DNA from: Nevskia soli DSM 19509
GTDB lineage: Bacteria > Pseudomonadota > Gammaproteobacteria > Nevskiales > Nevskiaceae
Length of the DNA: 64,000 nucleotides
NCBI RefSeq assembly: GCF_000711955.1
Contig: NZ_JONR01000021.1
Span: forward strand, 1 to 64,000
Direction of reading: 5' to 3'
Part shown: one piece after another, positions 53,250 to 60,947 of the stretch
Layout: every line of letters begins with the position of its first letter
Numbering within the stretch: the first letter of the stretch is position 1
Position numbers and translations under genes: made by a program
The notes under the pieces: model-generated
What the model was told of the DNA's origin: nothing
The model's database searches: none
What the model saw: the letters and a program-made list of their open reading frames with translations, nothing else

Positions 53250-53807
53250 ATGAAGTTCGTTCTACACTATCGTGGACCATTGCGTTCGAATGGGAATCCA
53301 GCGCACAAGCATGATGTGCGACAAGCATTTCACGCTCAACTTAAAGCGTTGTGGAATCAATCTCCGCTAAATGAATACGGCGAGTTCCTTCAGCCACGGA
53401 AAGCGCCCGGAAATTATTCTTCGTTGAGACCTCTTGGGGCATTTACGTTCGTGCCCCTGGTTACAGCCGAAATCAATGCAGTAGCTGAATTGCGGCTCAC
53501 GCTTCTAAGACCGGAACCTCCCGGACAGCTGATTACTCAAGGCGGCGACATTGACAACAGGTTGAAGACTCTTTTTGATGCGTTGACGATGCCGCGCTTA
53601 CTAAATGCCTTACCTATTGGTATTACGCCGACTCAGGATCAAATCCCGTTCTTTTGCTTGCTGGAGGATGACAATCTTGTTACGTCAGTCTCCGTGAACA
53701 CGCAACAACTGCTTGAACCGGTATCGGATACTTCACTCGCAGATGTACTCGTCGAAGTAACCACAAGAGTGACGCGAGTAACTTTCGGGAACGGTCAATT
53801 CGCATAG
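53250..53807 (+). CDS. RusA-like protein (Holliday-junction resolvase fold), tentative
   Basis: 185 residues. The segment GGDIDNRLKTLFDALTMP (Asp100, Asp102, Asn103, Lys106, Asp110) followed by EDDNLVTSVSV (Glu139, Asp140, Asp141) reproduces the acidic pattern of RusA resolvases, D-x-D-N...K...D-x-L and a later D-D. RusA itself is about 120 residues, so this is longer at the N-terminus, where an insert (NEYGEFLQPRKAPGNYSSL) lies between strands. It may cut branched DNA or have been adapted as a nuclease effector. The context is not a lambdoid prophage. Confidence 0.65.
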   Translation: MKFVLHYRGPLRSNGNPAHKHDVRQAFHAQLKALWNQSPLNEYGEFLQPRKAPGNYSSLRPLGAFTFVPLVTAEINAVAELRLTLLRPEPPGQLITQGGDIDNRLKTLFDALTMPRLLNALPIGITPTQDQIPFFCLLEDDNLVTSVSVNTQQLLEPVSDTSLADVLVEVTTRVTRVTFGNGQFA

Positions 53808-53860
53808 CTACACTGAGGTGGTTGACGGTGATATCGAAGTAGTGCAAATGGGGGGGGTAT

Positions 53861-54355
53861 ATGCTGCTTAAACTGGCCATCGCTCTAGTCATGCCTCTTC
53901 TTTGCTTCCTTTGGACAAGCGCGCATCCAGAGTTGCATCGGCGGCCGTTCTTGATTTTCGTCCTTGGAGTTTTTATTGGAGTGCTCAGCATTCTTGGAGA
54001 AGCAGCACTCTCGCATTTTAGCGGGATGCCTAAGGTGTTGACGGATTCTCCATCCGATAGCATGGCGCCCCTTCTCATCAGCGTACTGAGCGCCGCAACG
54101 GCTGGCAGCCTTATTGCCGCATCTATTTTGCTTCAGTCACAGAGACTGCACGAGACCGAGGTCAAGCAGGCCGCTGCGTCCATGGAGCGGCTACAGAACC
54201 AGTTAAGCGGTATCGAATTGGATTTGAAGCAGATCGGTGCTCATTCAGGCGGTGAGGAGGGTAATGCGTCCTACGTGGATCTCTTGCGACGATTCCAAGT
54301 GGATGCAACTTTAGAAATCCGACAGGTGCAGGATTTCCTTAAAAAATACAAATGA
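53861..54355 (+). CDS. Membrane protein with C-terminal coiled coil
   Basis: 164 residues. Two or three hydrophobic segments (LKLAIALVMPLLCFLWTS, FLIFVLGVFIGVLSILGEAA, LLISVLSAATAGSLIAASIL) precede a cytoplasmic coiled coil (about 105-160, LHETEVKQAAASMERLQNQL). No family is recognised. It is the last gene of the AT-rich insert, 53 bp after the RusA-like gene. It could be a membrane effector or anchor if the four genes form a system. Confidence 0.68.
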   Translation: MLLKLAIALVMPLLCFLWTSAHPELHRRPFLIFVLGVFIGVLSILGEAALSHFSGMPKVLTDSPSDSMAPLLISVLSAATAGSLIAASILLQSQRLHETEVKQAAASMERLQNQLSGIELDLKQIGAHSGGEEGNASYVDLLRRFQVDATLEIRQVQDFLKKYK

Positions 54356-54397
54356 CGCGAGCCTTGGCATGCAACTGGTCAATATTCACTGAGGCCA

Positions 54398-54440
54398 GCG
54401 AGCGTGGCCCGGATGGAATGAAATGGAATCCGGGGGGCTT
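54398..54440. repeat. REP-like hairpin (CCCGGAT...ATCCGGG)
   Basis: The segment around TGGCCCGGATGGAATGAAAT and the returning GGAATCCGGGG forms a stem CCCGGATT-like with ATCCGGG. It belongs to the common GTAGCCCGGATGGAGCGAAG family of proteobacterial REP sequences. It marks the return from the AT-rich insert to backbone. Confidence 0.65.
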
Positions 54441-54517
54441 TGCCGCCATCAAATTCCATATTCCCGCGCTGTATCTGGGTTCTTGTTAACTGAAACGAGG
54501 TCGCTCTCAACAATTAA

Positions 54518-54539
54518 AAAGCCCGCCGAAGCGGGCTTT
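54518..54539. terminator. Bidirectional rho-independent terminator
   Basis: AAAGCCCGC (54518-54526), loop CGAA, GCGGGCTTT (54531-54539), with A-run on the left and T-rich tail on the right. It lies between the convergent ends of the insert genes and the small exported gene at 54563. Confidence 0.85.
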
Positions 54540-54562
54540 CCTTTACACCACCAGACTAAGCC

Positions 54563-54871
54563 TTAGCGGCGATCGTCTCGGTCATGGCCATGCCAGCCAT
54601 GATCCTCGTGCCAGCGATGCTCTTCATGCCAGCGGTGCTCTTCCCACCGGCGATGCTCACGCCAGCGGTCGTCGTCGCGGTAGACCACGTTCGGGCCGTA
54701 GTAGACCGGGGCCGGACCGTAGTACACCGGTTCCGGGGCGGCATAAACAGGCTGGGCATAGCTGCCACCCAGGTTGAGGCCGATGGAGACGTCGGTATGT
54801 GCCATCGCCGCGGTAGGAACCAGGGCGAGCAGGCCCAATCCGGCAACCATACTCAAAGCAATGCGTTTCAT
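54563..54871 (-). CDS. Small exported PXPV/His-Arg-rich protein
   Basis: 102 residues from ATG 54871. Signal peptide (MKRIALSMVAGLGLLALVPTAAMA), a short middle with repeats EPVYYGPAPVYYGPNVVY (PXPV-repeat like), and a very His/Arg/Trp/Glu-rich tail of repeating RWEEHRWHEEHRWHEDH units. Such small periplasmic proteins are common in betaproteobacteria and may bind metals or anionic polymers; no function is established. The 451 bp upstream of it (54872-55322) contain no gene that I recognise. Confidence 0.8.
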   Translation of the reverse strand: MKRIALSMVAGLGLLALVPTAAMAHTDVSIGLNLGGSYAQPVYAAPEPVYYGPAPVYYGPNVVYRDDDRWREHRRWEEHRWHEEHRWHEDHGWHGHDRDDRR

Positions 54872-55322
54872 GACACGTACCTCCGTTTCGATGTCCGCCA
54901 GCAGGTTGCTGGTTGACGTGAGCACTGTAGGCCCGCGGGGGTGAATGTCGGCTGAACACCGCCGGCGCGGCCAGCACCACCGCTTTGCGGCCAATGAAGC
55001 CGGCGTAATGGGGCCGCAGCGCCCGATCAAGGCTCTTCGAGTCCCCTCCTTATGCAGCATCCGCAGGTGGCGACGACCCTCGCATTCCTCAAAGCGCGGT
55101 AACGTACGGACCTCACCCCCGCACCCCGTTACTCTGCATCTTCAACCTGGCGATGTTTTCCGCGTCATATCGTGGATCCGGGATGAATTCAGAGGCTTGC
55201 GACGCTCTGGATAAGCCGCAGGGCCTGCCATCCCCGATGCGAGGATGGCTGAAAGACCAACCCTGCAAAGGCTTCGGGCACAGTCAACCGACTGGGCTCA
55301 ATCAAGCAAGTGGAGAAACAAT

Positions 55323-55613
55323 ATGAGCATGCAATCACGCAAGTTGATGCTGGCCTCCGGCATTGCGCTGGCTTCCATCGGTGGCCTGGCTGTTGCCGGC
55401 ACCGCCGGTGCCGCGGTCATCGCCGCCCCGCTGGCGCATTCGGCCACCTTCGTCACCACCATCGCGCCTTCGCTCAACGTCCTGCCCAACATCGCCCCCA
55501 ATGTGGCACCGACGATTGCCCTGGCACCGACCCTCGCCATCTCTCCCACGGTAACAGCGCCCGTCCTGGGCGGAGCCACCCTTACCGCGGCGCCGCTGCC
55601 CGGGCTGAAGTAG
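55323..55613 (+). CDS. Small exported low-complexity protein
   Basis: 96 residues. Signal-like N-terminus (LMLASGIALASIGGLAVAGTAGA) followed by an Ala/Pro/Thr/Ile-rich body made of repeats of the type NIAPNVAPTIALAPTLAISP. No charged residues from about 10 to the C-terminal Lys, so the mature chain is almost neutral and hydrophobic. Ribosome site GTGGAG lies about 10 nt before ATG 55323. No family is recognised. A following GC-rich hairpin near 55665-55712 may be its terminator. Confidence 0.65.
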   Translation: MSMQSRKLMLASGIALASIGGLAVAGTAGAAVIAAPLAHSATFVTTIAPSLNVLPNIAPNVAPTIALAPTLAISPTVTAPVLGGATLTAAPLPGLK

Positions 55614-55747
55614 CCAGCCCGCCGTTCGGCCGCGTTTTGCGGCCCGAGCGGCACCTCACCTGAAGCCGGAAGGCCGGGGCGCATGCATGCCCGCATGCAC
55701 CCCCGGCCTTTCTTGAATCCGGCCCTCGCTGCCTTCATATTTCCAAA

Positions 55748-56293
55748 ATGAACGGCGGTACGGCGTTACGGATGACGAATTTGCGGCTCAGGGCATGGAT
55801 GGTTCCGGCCCTGCTTTTCCTCTGTTGCGGCGGCCCCGCCGTCGCGGCGCAGAGTGCGGCCCTCGCAAAAGAAAAGACCCGGACACACAAGGCGCCTACG
55901 CATGCGCACGCGTCGAACAACCATCGCGGCAAGGCCTCGGTCTACAGCCGCAAGCTCTCAAAAAGACCGATGGCCGACGGCACCCCGCTGGACCTCGACT
56001 CCAACGCCGCCGCCAGCAAGACCCTGCCGCTCGGCTCCCGCGCAAAAGTCACCAACCTGCGCAACGGCAGAAGCGCCGAAGTGGTGATCAAGGACCGCGG
56101 GCCCTTCGTGAAAGGCCGCATCATCGACCTCTCCCCGAAGACCGCAAAAGCCCTGGGCTTCCGTACCGGCACCGTGCCGGTGGAAGTCACGCCCATCGAC
56201 GACCGGCAGGCCCAGGCCGAGCACGCATCGAAGCCGGGCGCCGTGCTGATCGGCGATGCGCAATGGCCGCATGCGCCGCCGCCGATACAGTGA
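55748..56293 (+). CDS. rlpA: RlpA-like septal-ring lytic transglycosylase
   Basis: 181 residues with signal peptide (WMVPALLFLCCGGPAVAAQ), His/Lys-rich linker, then the double-psi beta-barrel: GKASVYSRKLSKRPMADGTP, KTLPLGSRAKVTNLRNGRSA, VVIKDRGPFVKGRIIDLSPK and AKALGFRTGTVPVEV. The catalytic Asp in KDRGPF is present. No SPOR domain follows and no lipobox Cys is clear, so it is a short periplasmic form. It would cleave denuded glycan strands. It stands alone. Confidence 0.9.
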   Translation: MNGGTALRMTNLRLRAWMVPALLFLCCGGPAVAAQSAALAKEKTRTHKAPTHAHASNNHRGKASVYSRKLSKRPMADGTPLDLDSNAAASKTLPLGSRAKVTNLRNGRSAEVVIKDRGPFVKGRIIDLSPKTAKALGFRTGTVPVEVTPIDDRQAQAEHASKPGAVLIGDAQWPHAPPPIQ

Positions 56294-56319
56294 GCGCGCC
56301 GTTCAGTGGAATAAGGGCA

Positions 56320-56345
56320 GGTTAGCCGAAGGCGTAACCCGCCGC
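56320..56345. repeat. REP-like hairpin (GGTTAGCCGAAGGCGTAACC)
   Basis: GGTTAGCCGAAGGCGTAACC with flanks GCA/CGC folds into a short stem; it belongs to the common GGGTTAGCCGAAGGCGTAACCC family of proteobacterial spacers. The rest of 56294-56683 shows no gene. Confidence 0.7.
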
Positions 56346-56683
56346 TTCGCATCAAGCGCCGCGATCCGAAAGAAGAGGTTGCACCGATGCCCCTCAGGGC
56401 TTCTCGCGCTCGGTGCCGCGCACCACACTGTCGCGAGCAGGAGTGACACTTCGGACAGCATTAGCCGTTTGATCGTATGCCCTTGGGCCGGCCTGGCGGG
56501 TAGCAACCAGGAAGCGCACCGGCACCCTTGCGGCGCCCGCTGATGCGCTCCCCGATTGCCCCCTGACCGGTATGAGCGCTTTGATTATCGGCAGGCGCCG
56601 GGTATAGCGAGAGTGGAACGGATGGACGCGGGCGCCGCGCCGCCAAGCGGTGGCGGGGCAGGGGAGCCGCAGTGCAGCAAAAT

Positions 56684-57088
56684 TCAGACGGGATGCAGCA
56701 GCGAGCCCAGGCCCAGGGCACGTAGCAGGCTCATCACCGCGTGGTGGACATCCCGGTTGAACAGGAACAGCAGCACCAGTGCCAACACCACCAGCAGGAA
56801 ATCGGAAGAACGCGGACTGCTCCAGGAGCGTGCCGTCTTGCGCGGCCGCGGATACACCGGGGCCGCCCGCGCCCCCTCGTCGAAAGCCCGCCGCCGCTCC
56901 CGCACCGCCGTCGCCATCAGCTTCGCCGAGCGCCAGCGCATATACAGTGCGCGGGCCTTGTTGTCGTTCCCTTCAGCCTCGGCGAAAGCCTTGGCCATCA
57001 GCGGCTCATCGCGCACACCGTTCTTCAACTCTTCCAGCACCGCGGCATAGGCGGCTTCGTCGTTGTCCGGGCGGGTCGAGGACGGCAT
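56684..57088 (-). CDS. Unknown protein with C-terminal membrane anchor
   Basis: 134 residues from ATG 57088 (MPSSTRPDNDEAAYAAVLEE); an upstream ATG at 57127 would add 13 residues. A charged helical part with KAFAEAEGNDNKARALYMRW and ATAVRERRRAFDEG is followed by one hydrophobic helix (DFLLVVLALVLLFLFNRDV) near the end. It looks tail-anchored. The helical part resembles short TPR-like or SHOCT-type helices; no family is certain. Confidence 0.72.
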   Translation of the reverse strand: MPSSTRPDNDEAAYAAVLEELKNGVRDEPLMAKAFAEAEGNDNKARALYMRWRSAKLMATAVRERRRAFDEGARAAPVYPRPRKTARSWSSPRSSDFLLVVLALVLLFLFNRDVHHAVMSLLRALGLGSLLHPV

Positions 57089-57250
57089 GGTGGCAAGCAG
57101 GGCTGGTGCGGGCGTCAGGTACGCCACGCAGCTTACCCGGCCCGCGGTGCGGCGGGCCAGCCAGTTTGATCAATACGTCCCGCTTTCGAACGTCGCGCGG
57201 CGGAATGTATGTATTCCGCCGCGCGACACGGTCCCGCATTCGGTCAAAGA

Positions 57251-59341
57251 TCAGGCCGCCGCTTCAACCCCCAGCAACTGCGTATTGGCAATCGCCGGAT
57301 CGCTGAAGCCGTCCCTGCCGGTCTCGACATGCCCCGCCAGCCGGTGCTGGAAGCCGCTCTCCGCGTTGGAGGTCACCACCAGGTCGTACCAGCCGAAGCT
57401 GCCTTGCAGGTTCCAGTGGTGCTCCACCCGCTGCCCCGGCGCCAGCACCTGCGAGAACTTCTCGCCGCTGTAGGTGTTCTCCACCGTCACCTGGCAATGC
57501 GCGCCGCCGCGGTTGACCAGGATCAGCTCCAGGTTGCCGCGCAGGCGGTCGTAGCGGTTGGTGATGCGCAGGTCGGCGCGCGGCGCGCTCAGGTCGCCCT
57601 TGAACTGCCGCAGGAAGCCGTTGGCCCCATACACCGAAAGATCGTACGCGCCCGCCACCGCCCAGGAATCCGCCAGCGACTTGCCGGCCTCCACCGTGTA
57701 GCTCCACGGCCCGCTTGCGCCGTCGCCGGAGCGCACGTGGAAGCAGGCGCCGGCCAGGCCGGTGTTGACGAAGTCGATCCAGAAACTGCCCTGGTCCGAC
57801 CAGCCCGCGGCGTGCAGCTCATAGGGCAGGGCGCGGGCCGGGCGCAGCCCGCCTTCCTGTTCCGGCAGCGCCTGGTGCGCGGGCGGCACCGCGTCGAAGT
57901 CCGGGTGGCGCAGTTGATCCGGCGGCGCGAAAGAGCTGGTATCCGGCAGCGTCACGCTGCGCGAATCCGGCTTGGTGAAGTCGAACGCGCTGCGCAGGTC
58001 GCCGCACACCGCGCGGCGCCAGGGCGAGATGTTCGGCTCCGTCAGCGGCGCCTTCACCGTGCCGAAGCGCTCGCTGATGAAGCGGATGATCGAGGTGTGG
58101 TCGAACACCTGCGAGTTGACCCAGCCGCCCTTGCTCCACGGCGACACCACCAGCATCGGCACGCGCGCGCCCAGGCCGTAGGGCCCGGCGGGATTGCCCG
58201 AGCTGCCGGCGAAGATCTCGTTGGTCGTCGCCACCGTCGACTTGCCCTGCGTCGCGGAAGGCGGCGCATACGGCGGCACCACGTGATCGAAGAAGCCGTC
58301 GTTCTCGTCGTAGGTGACGAGGAACACCGTCTTGGCCCACACCTCGGGGTTGCTGGTCAGCGCGTCCAGCACCTGCGACACATACCAGGCGCCGTAGTTG
58401 GCCGGCCAGTTCGGGTGCTCGGTGTAGGCTTCCGGCGCCACCACCCAGGAAACCTTCGGCAGCGTGTTGTTGGCCACGTCGCTGCGCAGGATGTCGAACA
58501 GCGTGCCGCCGGCCGAGATGTTGGTGCCGGTGCGCGCCTTCTCGTACAGCGCGCTGCCCGGCTGCGCGTTCTGGTACTGGTGGAAATACAGCAGCGAGTT
58601 GTCGCCGTAGTTGCCGATGTAGGCGTCGTCGGTCCAGCCCCAGAAGCCGGCGGCATCCAGGCCGGTGCCGGCGTCCTGGTAGATCTTCCAGGAGATGCCC
58701 GCCTTCTCCAGCGCTTCCGGATAGGTGGACCAGCCGTAGCCCGCCTCGGCGTTGTCGATCACCGGGCCGCCGCCGGTGCCGTCGTTGCCGACATAGCCGG
58801 TCCACATGTAATAGCGGTTCGGGTCGGTCGGTCCCAGCAGCGAGCAATGATAGGCGTCGCAGATAGTGAAGGCGTCGGCCAGCGCGTAGTGGAAGGGGAT
58901 GTCCTTGCGCGTCAGGTGCGCCATGCTCGCCGCGCCCTTGCTCGGCACCCACTGATCGTACTTGCCCTGGTTCCAGGCCTGGTGCGTGGTGGTCCAGTCG
59001 TGCGCCAGGTCTTCCACGAACTGCAGGCCCAGCTTGTCCGCGTTCGGGCGGAACGGCAGCACATAGCTGCCGCCGTCCGGCTGGTACCACACCGGCTTGC
59101 CCGAAGGCAGGTTCACCGGCCGCGGATCGCCATAACCGCGCACGCCGCGCAGCGTGCCGAAGTAATGGTCGAACGAACGGTTCTCCTGCATCAGGACGAC
59201 GATATGCTCGACGTCCTCGATGGTACCGGTTCGATGATTGCCGGGAAGCTCCAGCGCGCGGGCGATGCTGGCGGGGAACATCGAGGCAAGGGAGGTGCTG
59301 CCGAGCAGCCGCAAGAAATTGCGGCGATCCGTCGTGGTCAT
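57251..59341 (-). CDS. Tat-exported phospholipase C (acid-phosphatase superfamily)
   Basis: 696 residues from ATG 59341 (MTTTDRRNFLRLLGSTSL), giving a clear twin-arginine leader. Catalytic block VVLMQENRSFDHYFGTLRGV, then DPNRYYMWTGYVGN, FLVTYDENDGFFDHVVPPYA and two C-terminal domains (about 490-690) found in bacterial phosphocholine-type phospholipases C. It hydrolyses phospholipid head groups outside the cytoplasm, giving phosphate or choline phosphate. Compared with haemolytic PlcH it lacks an obvious chaperone gene next to it. Its promoter would lie in the 426-bp spacer 59342-59767. Confidence 0.9.
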   Translation of the reverse strand: MTTTDRRNFLRLLGSTSLASMFPASIARALELPGNHRTGTIEDVEHIVVLMQENRSFDHYFGTLRGVRGYGDPRPVNLPSGKPVWYQPDGGSYVLPFRPNADKLGLQFVEDLAHDWTTTHQAWNQGKYDQWVPSKGAASMAHLTRKDIPFHYALADAFTICDAYHCSLLGPTDPNRYYMWTGYVGNDGTGGGPVIDNAEAGYGWSTYPEALEKAGISWKIYQDAGTGLDAAGFWGWTDDAYIGNYGDNSLLYFHQYQNAQPGSALYEKARTGTNISAGGTLFDILRSDVANNTLPKVSWVVAPEAYTEHPNWPANYGAWYVSQVLDALTSNPEVWAKTVFLVTYDENDGFFDHVVPPYAPPSATQGKSTVATTNEIFAGSSGNPAGPYGLGARVPMLVVSPWSKGGWVNSQVFDHTSIIRFISERFGTVKAPLTEPNISPWRRAVCGDLRSAFDFTKPDSRSVTLPDTSSFAPPDQLRHPDFDAVPPAHQALPEQEGGLRPARALPYELHAAGWSDQGSFWIDFVNTGLAGACFHVRSGDGASGPWSYTVEAGKSLADSWAVAGAYDLSVYGANGFLRQFKGDLSAPRADLRITNRYDRLRGNLELILVNRGGAHCQVTVENTYSGEKFSQVLAPGQRVEHHWNLQGSFGWYDLVVTSNAESGFQHRLAGHVETGRDGFSDPAIANTQLLGVEAAA

Positions 59342-59635
59342 GATCAGTCCTTTGATTGGGTATGGCTCAACCAACCGAAGGCTAGGCCGCCAAAATGTCA
59401 GCGCCTTGACACATTCATGACCGGATTGCTGCTGTAAGCCTGCCGTAATATTTGGCCCGAAAAGCCGAAAAAACCGTTACCGGCGCTCCACGCTTTTCCG
59501 ATCCCCAAAACCCCTCTCAGGCACGTTTAACGTCCCTTGGCGAGCCCGTCAAAACCCATGCTGCATTCAACGCTCACCGCATGCGTGCCAACAAAAACCC
59601 TTGGCACACATGGCACGCATGGAGAAAAAGGCCAT

Positions 59636-59668
59636 GTAGGTCGGATCAAGCGAAGCGGATCCGACAGC
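59636..59668. repeat. REP-like hairpin (GTCGGATC...GGATCCGAC)
   Basis: GTAGGTCGGATCAAGCGAAG followed by CGGATCCGAC: GTCGGATC pairs with GGATCCGAC around AAGCGAAGC. Member of the widespread REP family seen also in variant form at 54398. The spacer 59342-59767 has no gene. Confidence 0.8.
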
Positions 59669-59767
59669 GGTAGGCGGAACAAGGCCGTCCCGGGTGGCCC
59701 GCTTTGCGGGCGTATCGAGGGGCACAGCGCATTCCGCCATTCCTTCCTTCGCCCAAGACCGGGTAAC

Positions 59768-60619
59768 TCAGGCCTCCGCCCCACCATCCGCCTTCCCGCC
59801 CCCCAAAGCCTCCACCAGCTTGCTGGTCAAAGGCTTCAGGAAATAAGACTCCGTCGGCATCAAATCCACCCGGATGCCCTGCGCCGTCAGCGCCTCGGCC
59901 ACCACCGGCCCTACCGCCGCCACGCAAATCCTGCCCAGCGCCGCCTTCAATGCCTCGCCCTGTTCCGCCGACTCGGCTACCGTGATCAGCCGTTCCACCT
60001 GCGCCCGGCTGGTGAAGGCGATAGCGTCCACCTCGCCCGCGGCGATGTGCACGATCAGTTCGATCACTTCCGCATCGTGCGTGTTGTCGGCATACACGTA
60101 GGGCGCCACGGTGCGCACGCTGGCGCCCGCCTGTTGCAGGAACTGCGTCAGCGGCAGGTTGGGCTCGGTGCCGTAAAGCTGCACGCCCACGCCGCGCCCG
60201 CTCAGATCAAGCTCACGCAGTGCCTTGATGATGCCCGCCGTGGTCGCCACGTCCGCCGCGATATCGGGCTTCATACCCAGTTCGCGCAGCGCGCGCGCCG
60301 GTTTGGGTCCGCGGGTGATCTTGCGTACGCGCGCCAGGTGGGCGATGAAAGGCGTATGCAGCGCCGGCTCATGCTGCTCGATGCAGCTCAGCAGCCTGCG
60401 CAGCCCCTCGCCGGTGAGCACGATGAAATCGTCGCAGCCGCCGCTGTTGAACCAGCGCACCCACTCCAGCACCGGCGCCGGGTCCGGCGCATCGAGTATC
60501 CCCACCAGCGGGCAGCGCAGCACGCGCGCGCCACGCCGTTCCAGCATGGAGACGAATACGTCCAGCTCGCGGCTCTCCGCCACGGCGATGGTACGTCCCT
60601 GGAGTGGATGCTCCGTCAT
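59768..60619 (-). CDS. Uroporphyrinogen-III synthase-like protein (HemD)
   Basis: 283 residues. Two-lobed HemD pattern: GRTIAVAESRELDVFVSML at the start, DDFIVLTGEGLRRLLSC, YGTEPNLPLTQFLQQAGASV in the middle, VDAIAFTSRAQVERL and the C-terminal VAAVGPVVAEALTAQGIRV. It would close hydroxymethylbilane to uroporphyrinogen III, the branch point to haem and cobalamin. It is not next to hemC or hemXY, so it may be a second copy or a regulatory relative. A terminator (60729-60767) separates it from egtD. Confidence 0.82.
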   Translation of the reverse strand: MTEHPLQGRTIAVAESRELDVFVSMLERRGARVLRCPLVGILDAPDPAPVLEWVRWFNSGGCDDFIVLTGEGLRRLLSCIEQHEPALHTPFIAHLARVRKITRGPKPARALRELGMKPDIAADVATTAGIIKALRELDLSGRGVGVQLYGTEPNLPLTQFLQQAGASVRTVAPYVYADNTHDAEVIELIVHIAAGEVDAIAFTSRAQVERLITVAESAEQGEALKAALGRICVAAVGPVVAEALTAQGIRVDLMPTESYFLKPLTSKLVEALGGGKADGGAEA

Positions 60620-60728
60620 CTGCGCAAATTCCCGGTAATGCAGCGAATACGGTGAGGCGCAACAAGCCTAACGCATCCGGCCGGGAATGAAGCAGGAGAA
60701 AGAATGCGGGGCGAATTTCCGCCCCCGC

Positions 60729-60767
60729 AAAAAAATGGCGCCAGCGAACGGGGAATTCGCCGGCGCC
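60729..60767 (-). terminator. Rho-independent terminator downstream of egtD
   Basis: On the minus strand GGCGCCGGCGAA / TTCGCTGGCGCC (60756-60767 with 60737-60748) forms a 12-bp stem with one G-U pair, followed by seven T residues (60729-60735). It ends the DUF427-egtB-egtD transcript about 180 bp after the egtD stop, or serves as the terminator of a structured leader of the hemD-like gene. Confidence 0.8.
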
Positions 60768-60806
60768 GCCACTCGGACAGCGTCAAAGGGGGAAAGCCGC
60801 TGCCCT

Positions 60807-60898
60807 GCTACGGCGACCCAGGGAGGGAAGTGCCGTAGCCGAAGATAAGGCACCGCCCCGGGACGTAAGTTCGGCGCTTTACGTTTTTTAACGTCCCG
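60807..60898. other. Pair of strong hairpins between egtD and the HemD-like gene
   Basis: GCTACGGC (60807-60814) pairs perfectly with GCCGTAGC (60832-60839); CGGGACGT (60859-60866) pairs with ACGTCCCG (60891-60898). Between them are unpaired purine-rich runs such as GGGAGGGAAG and AAGATAAGG. The layout suggests a structured RNA, on either strand. I could not match it to a known riboswitch. No reading frame crosses it. Confidence 0.45.
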
Positions 60899-60947
60899 CC
60901 CATTCCGCCGCTCGTTTTCTTGTACAACAGGCTGTATTGATTGAGGT

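Noticed and set aside
51524..54545. tRNA-Thr as attachment site with a repeated 3' end beyond the AT-rich insert
   Set aside because: I looked for a second copy of the tRNA end (TTCGAATCCCTCAACCGGCA) near 54.3-54.6 kb and found none, and there is no integrase.
57209..59437. 742-codon plus-strand frame opposite the phospholipase C gene
   Set aside because: Shadow of the Tat-exported phospholipase, which has full family motifs on the minus strand.
60770..60900. Cyclic-di-GMP-I riboswitch upstream of the HemD-like gene
   Set aside because: The GCAAA/GGGACGCAAAGCC-type core is missing on both strands; only generic hairpins are seen.
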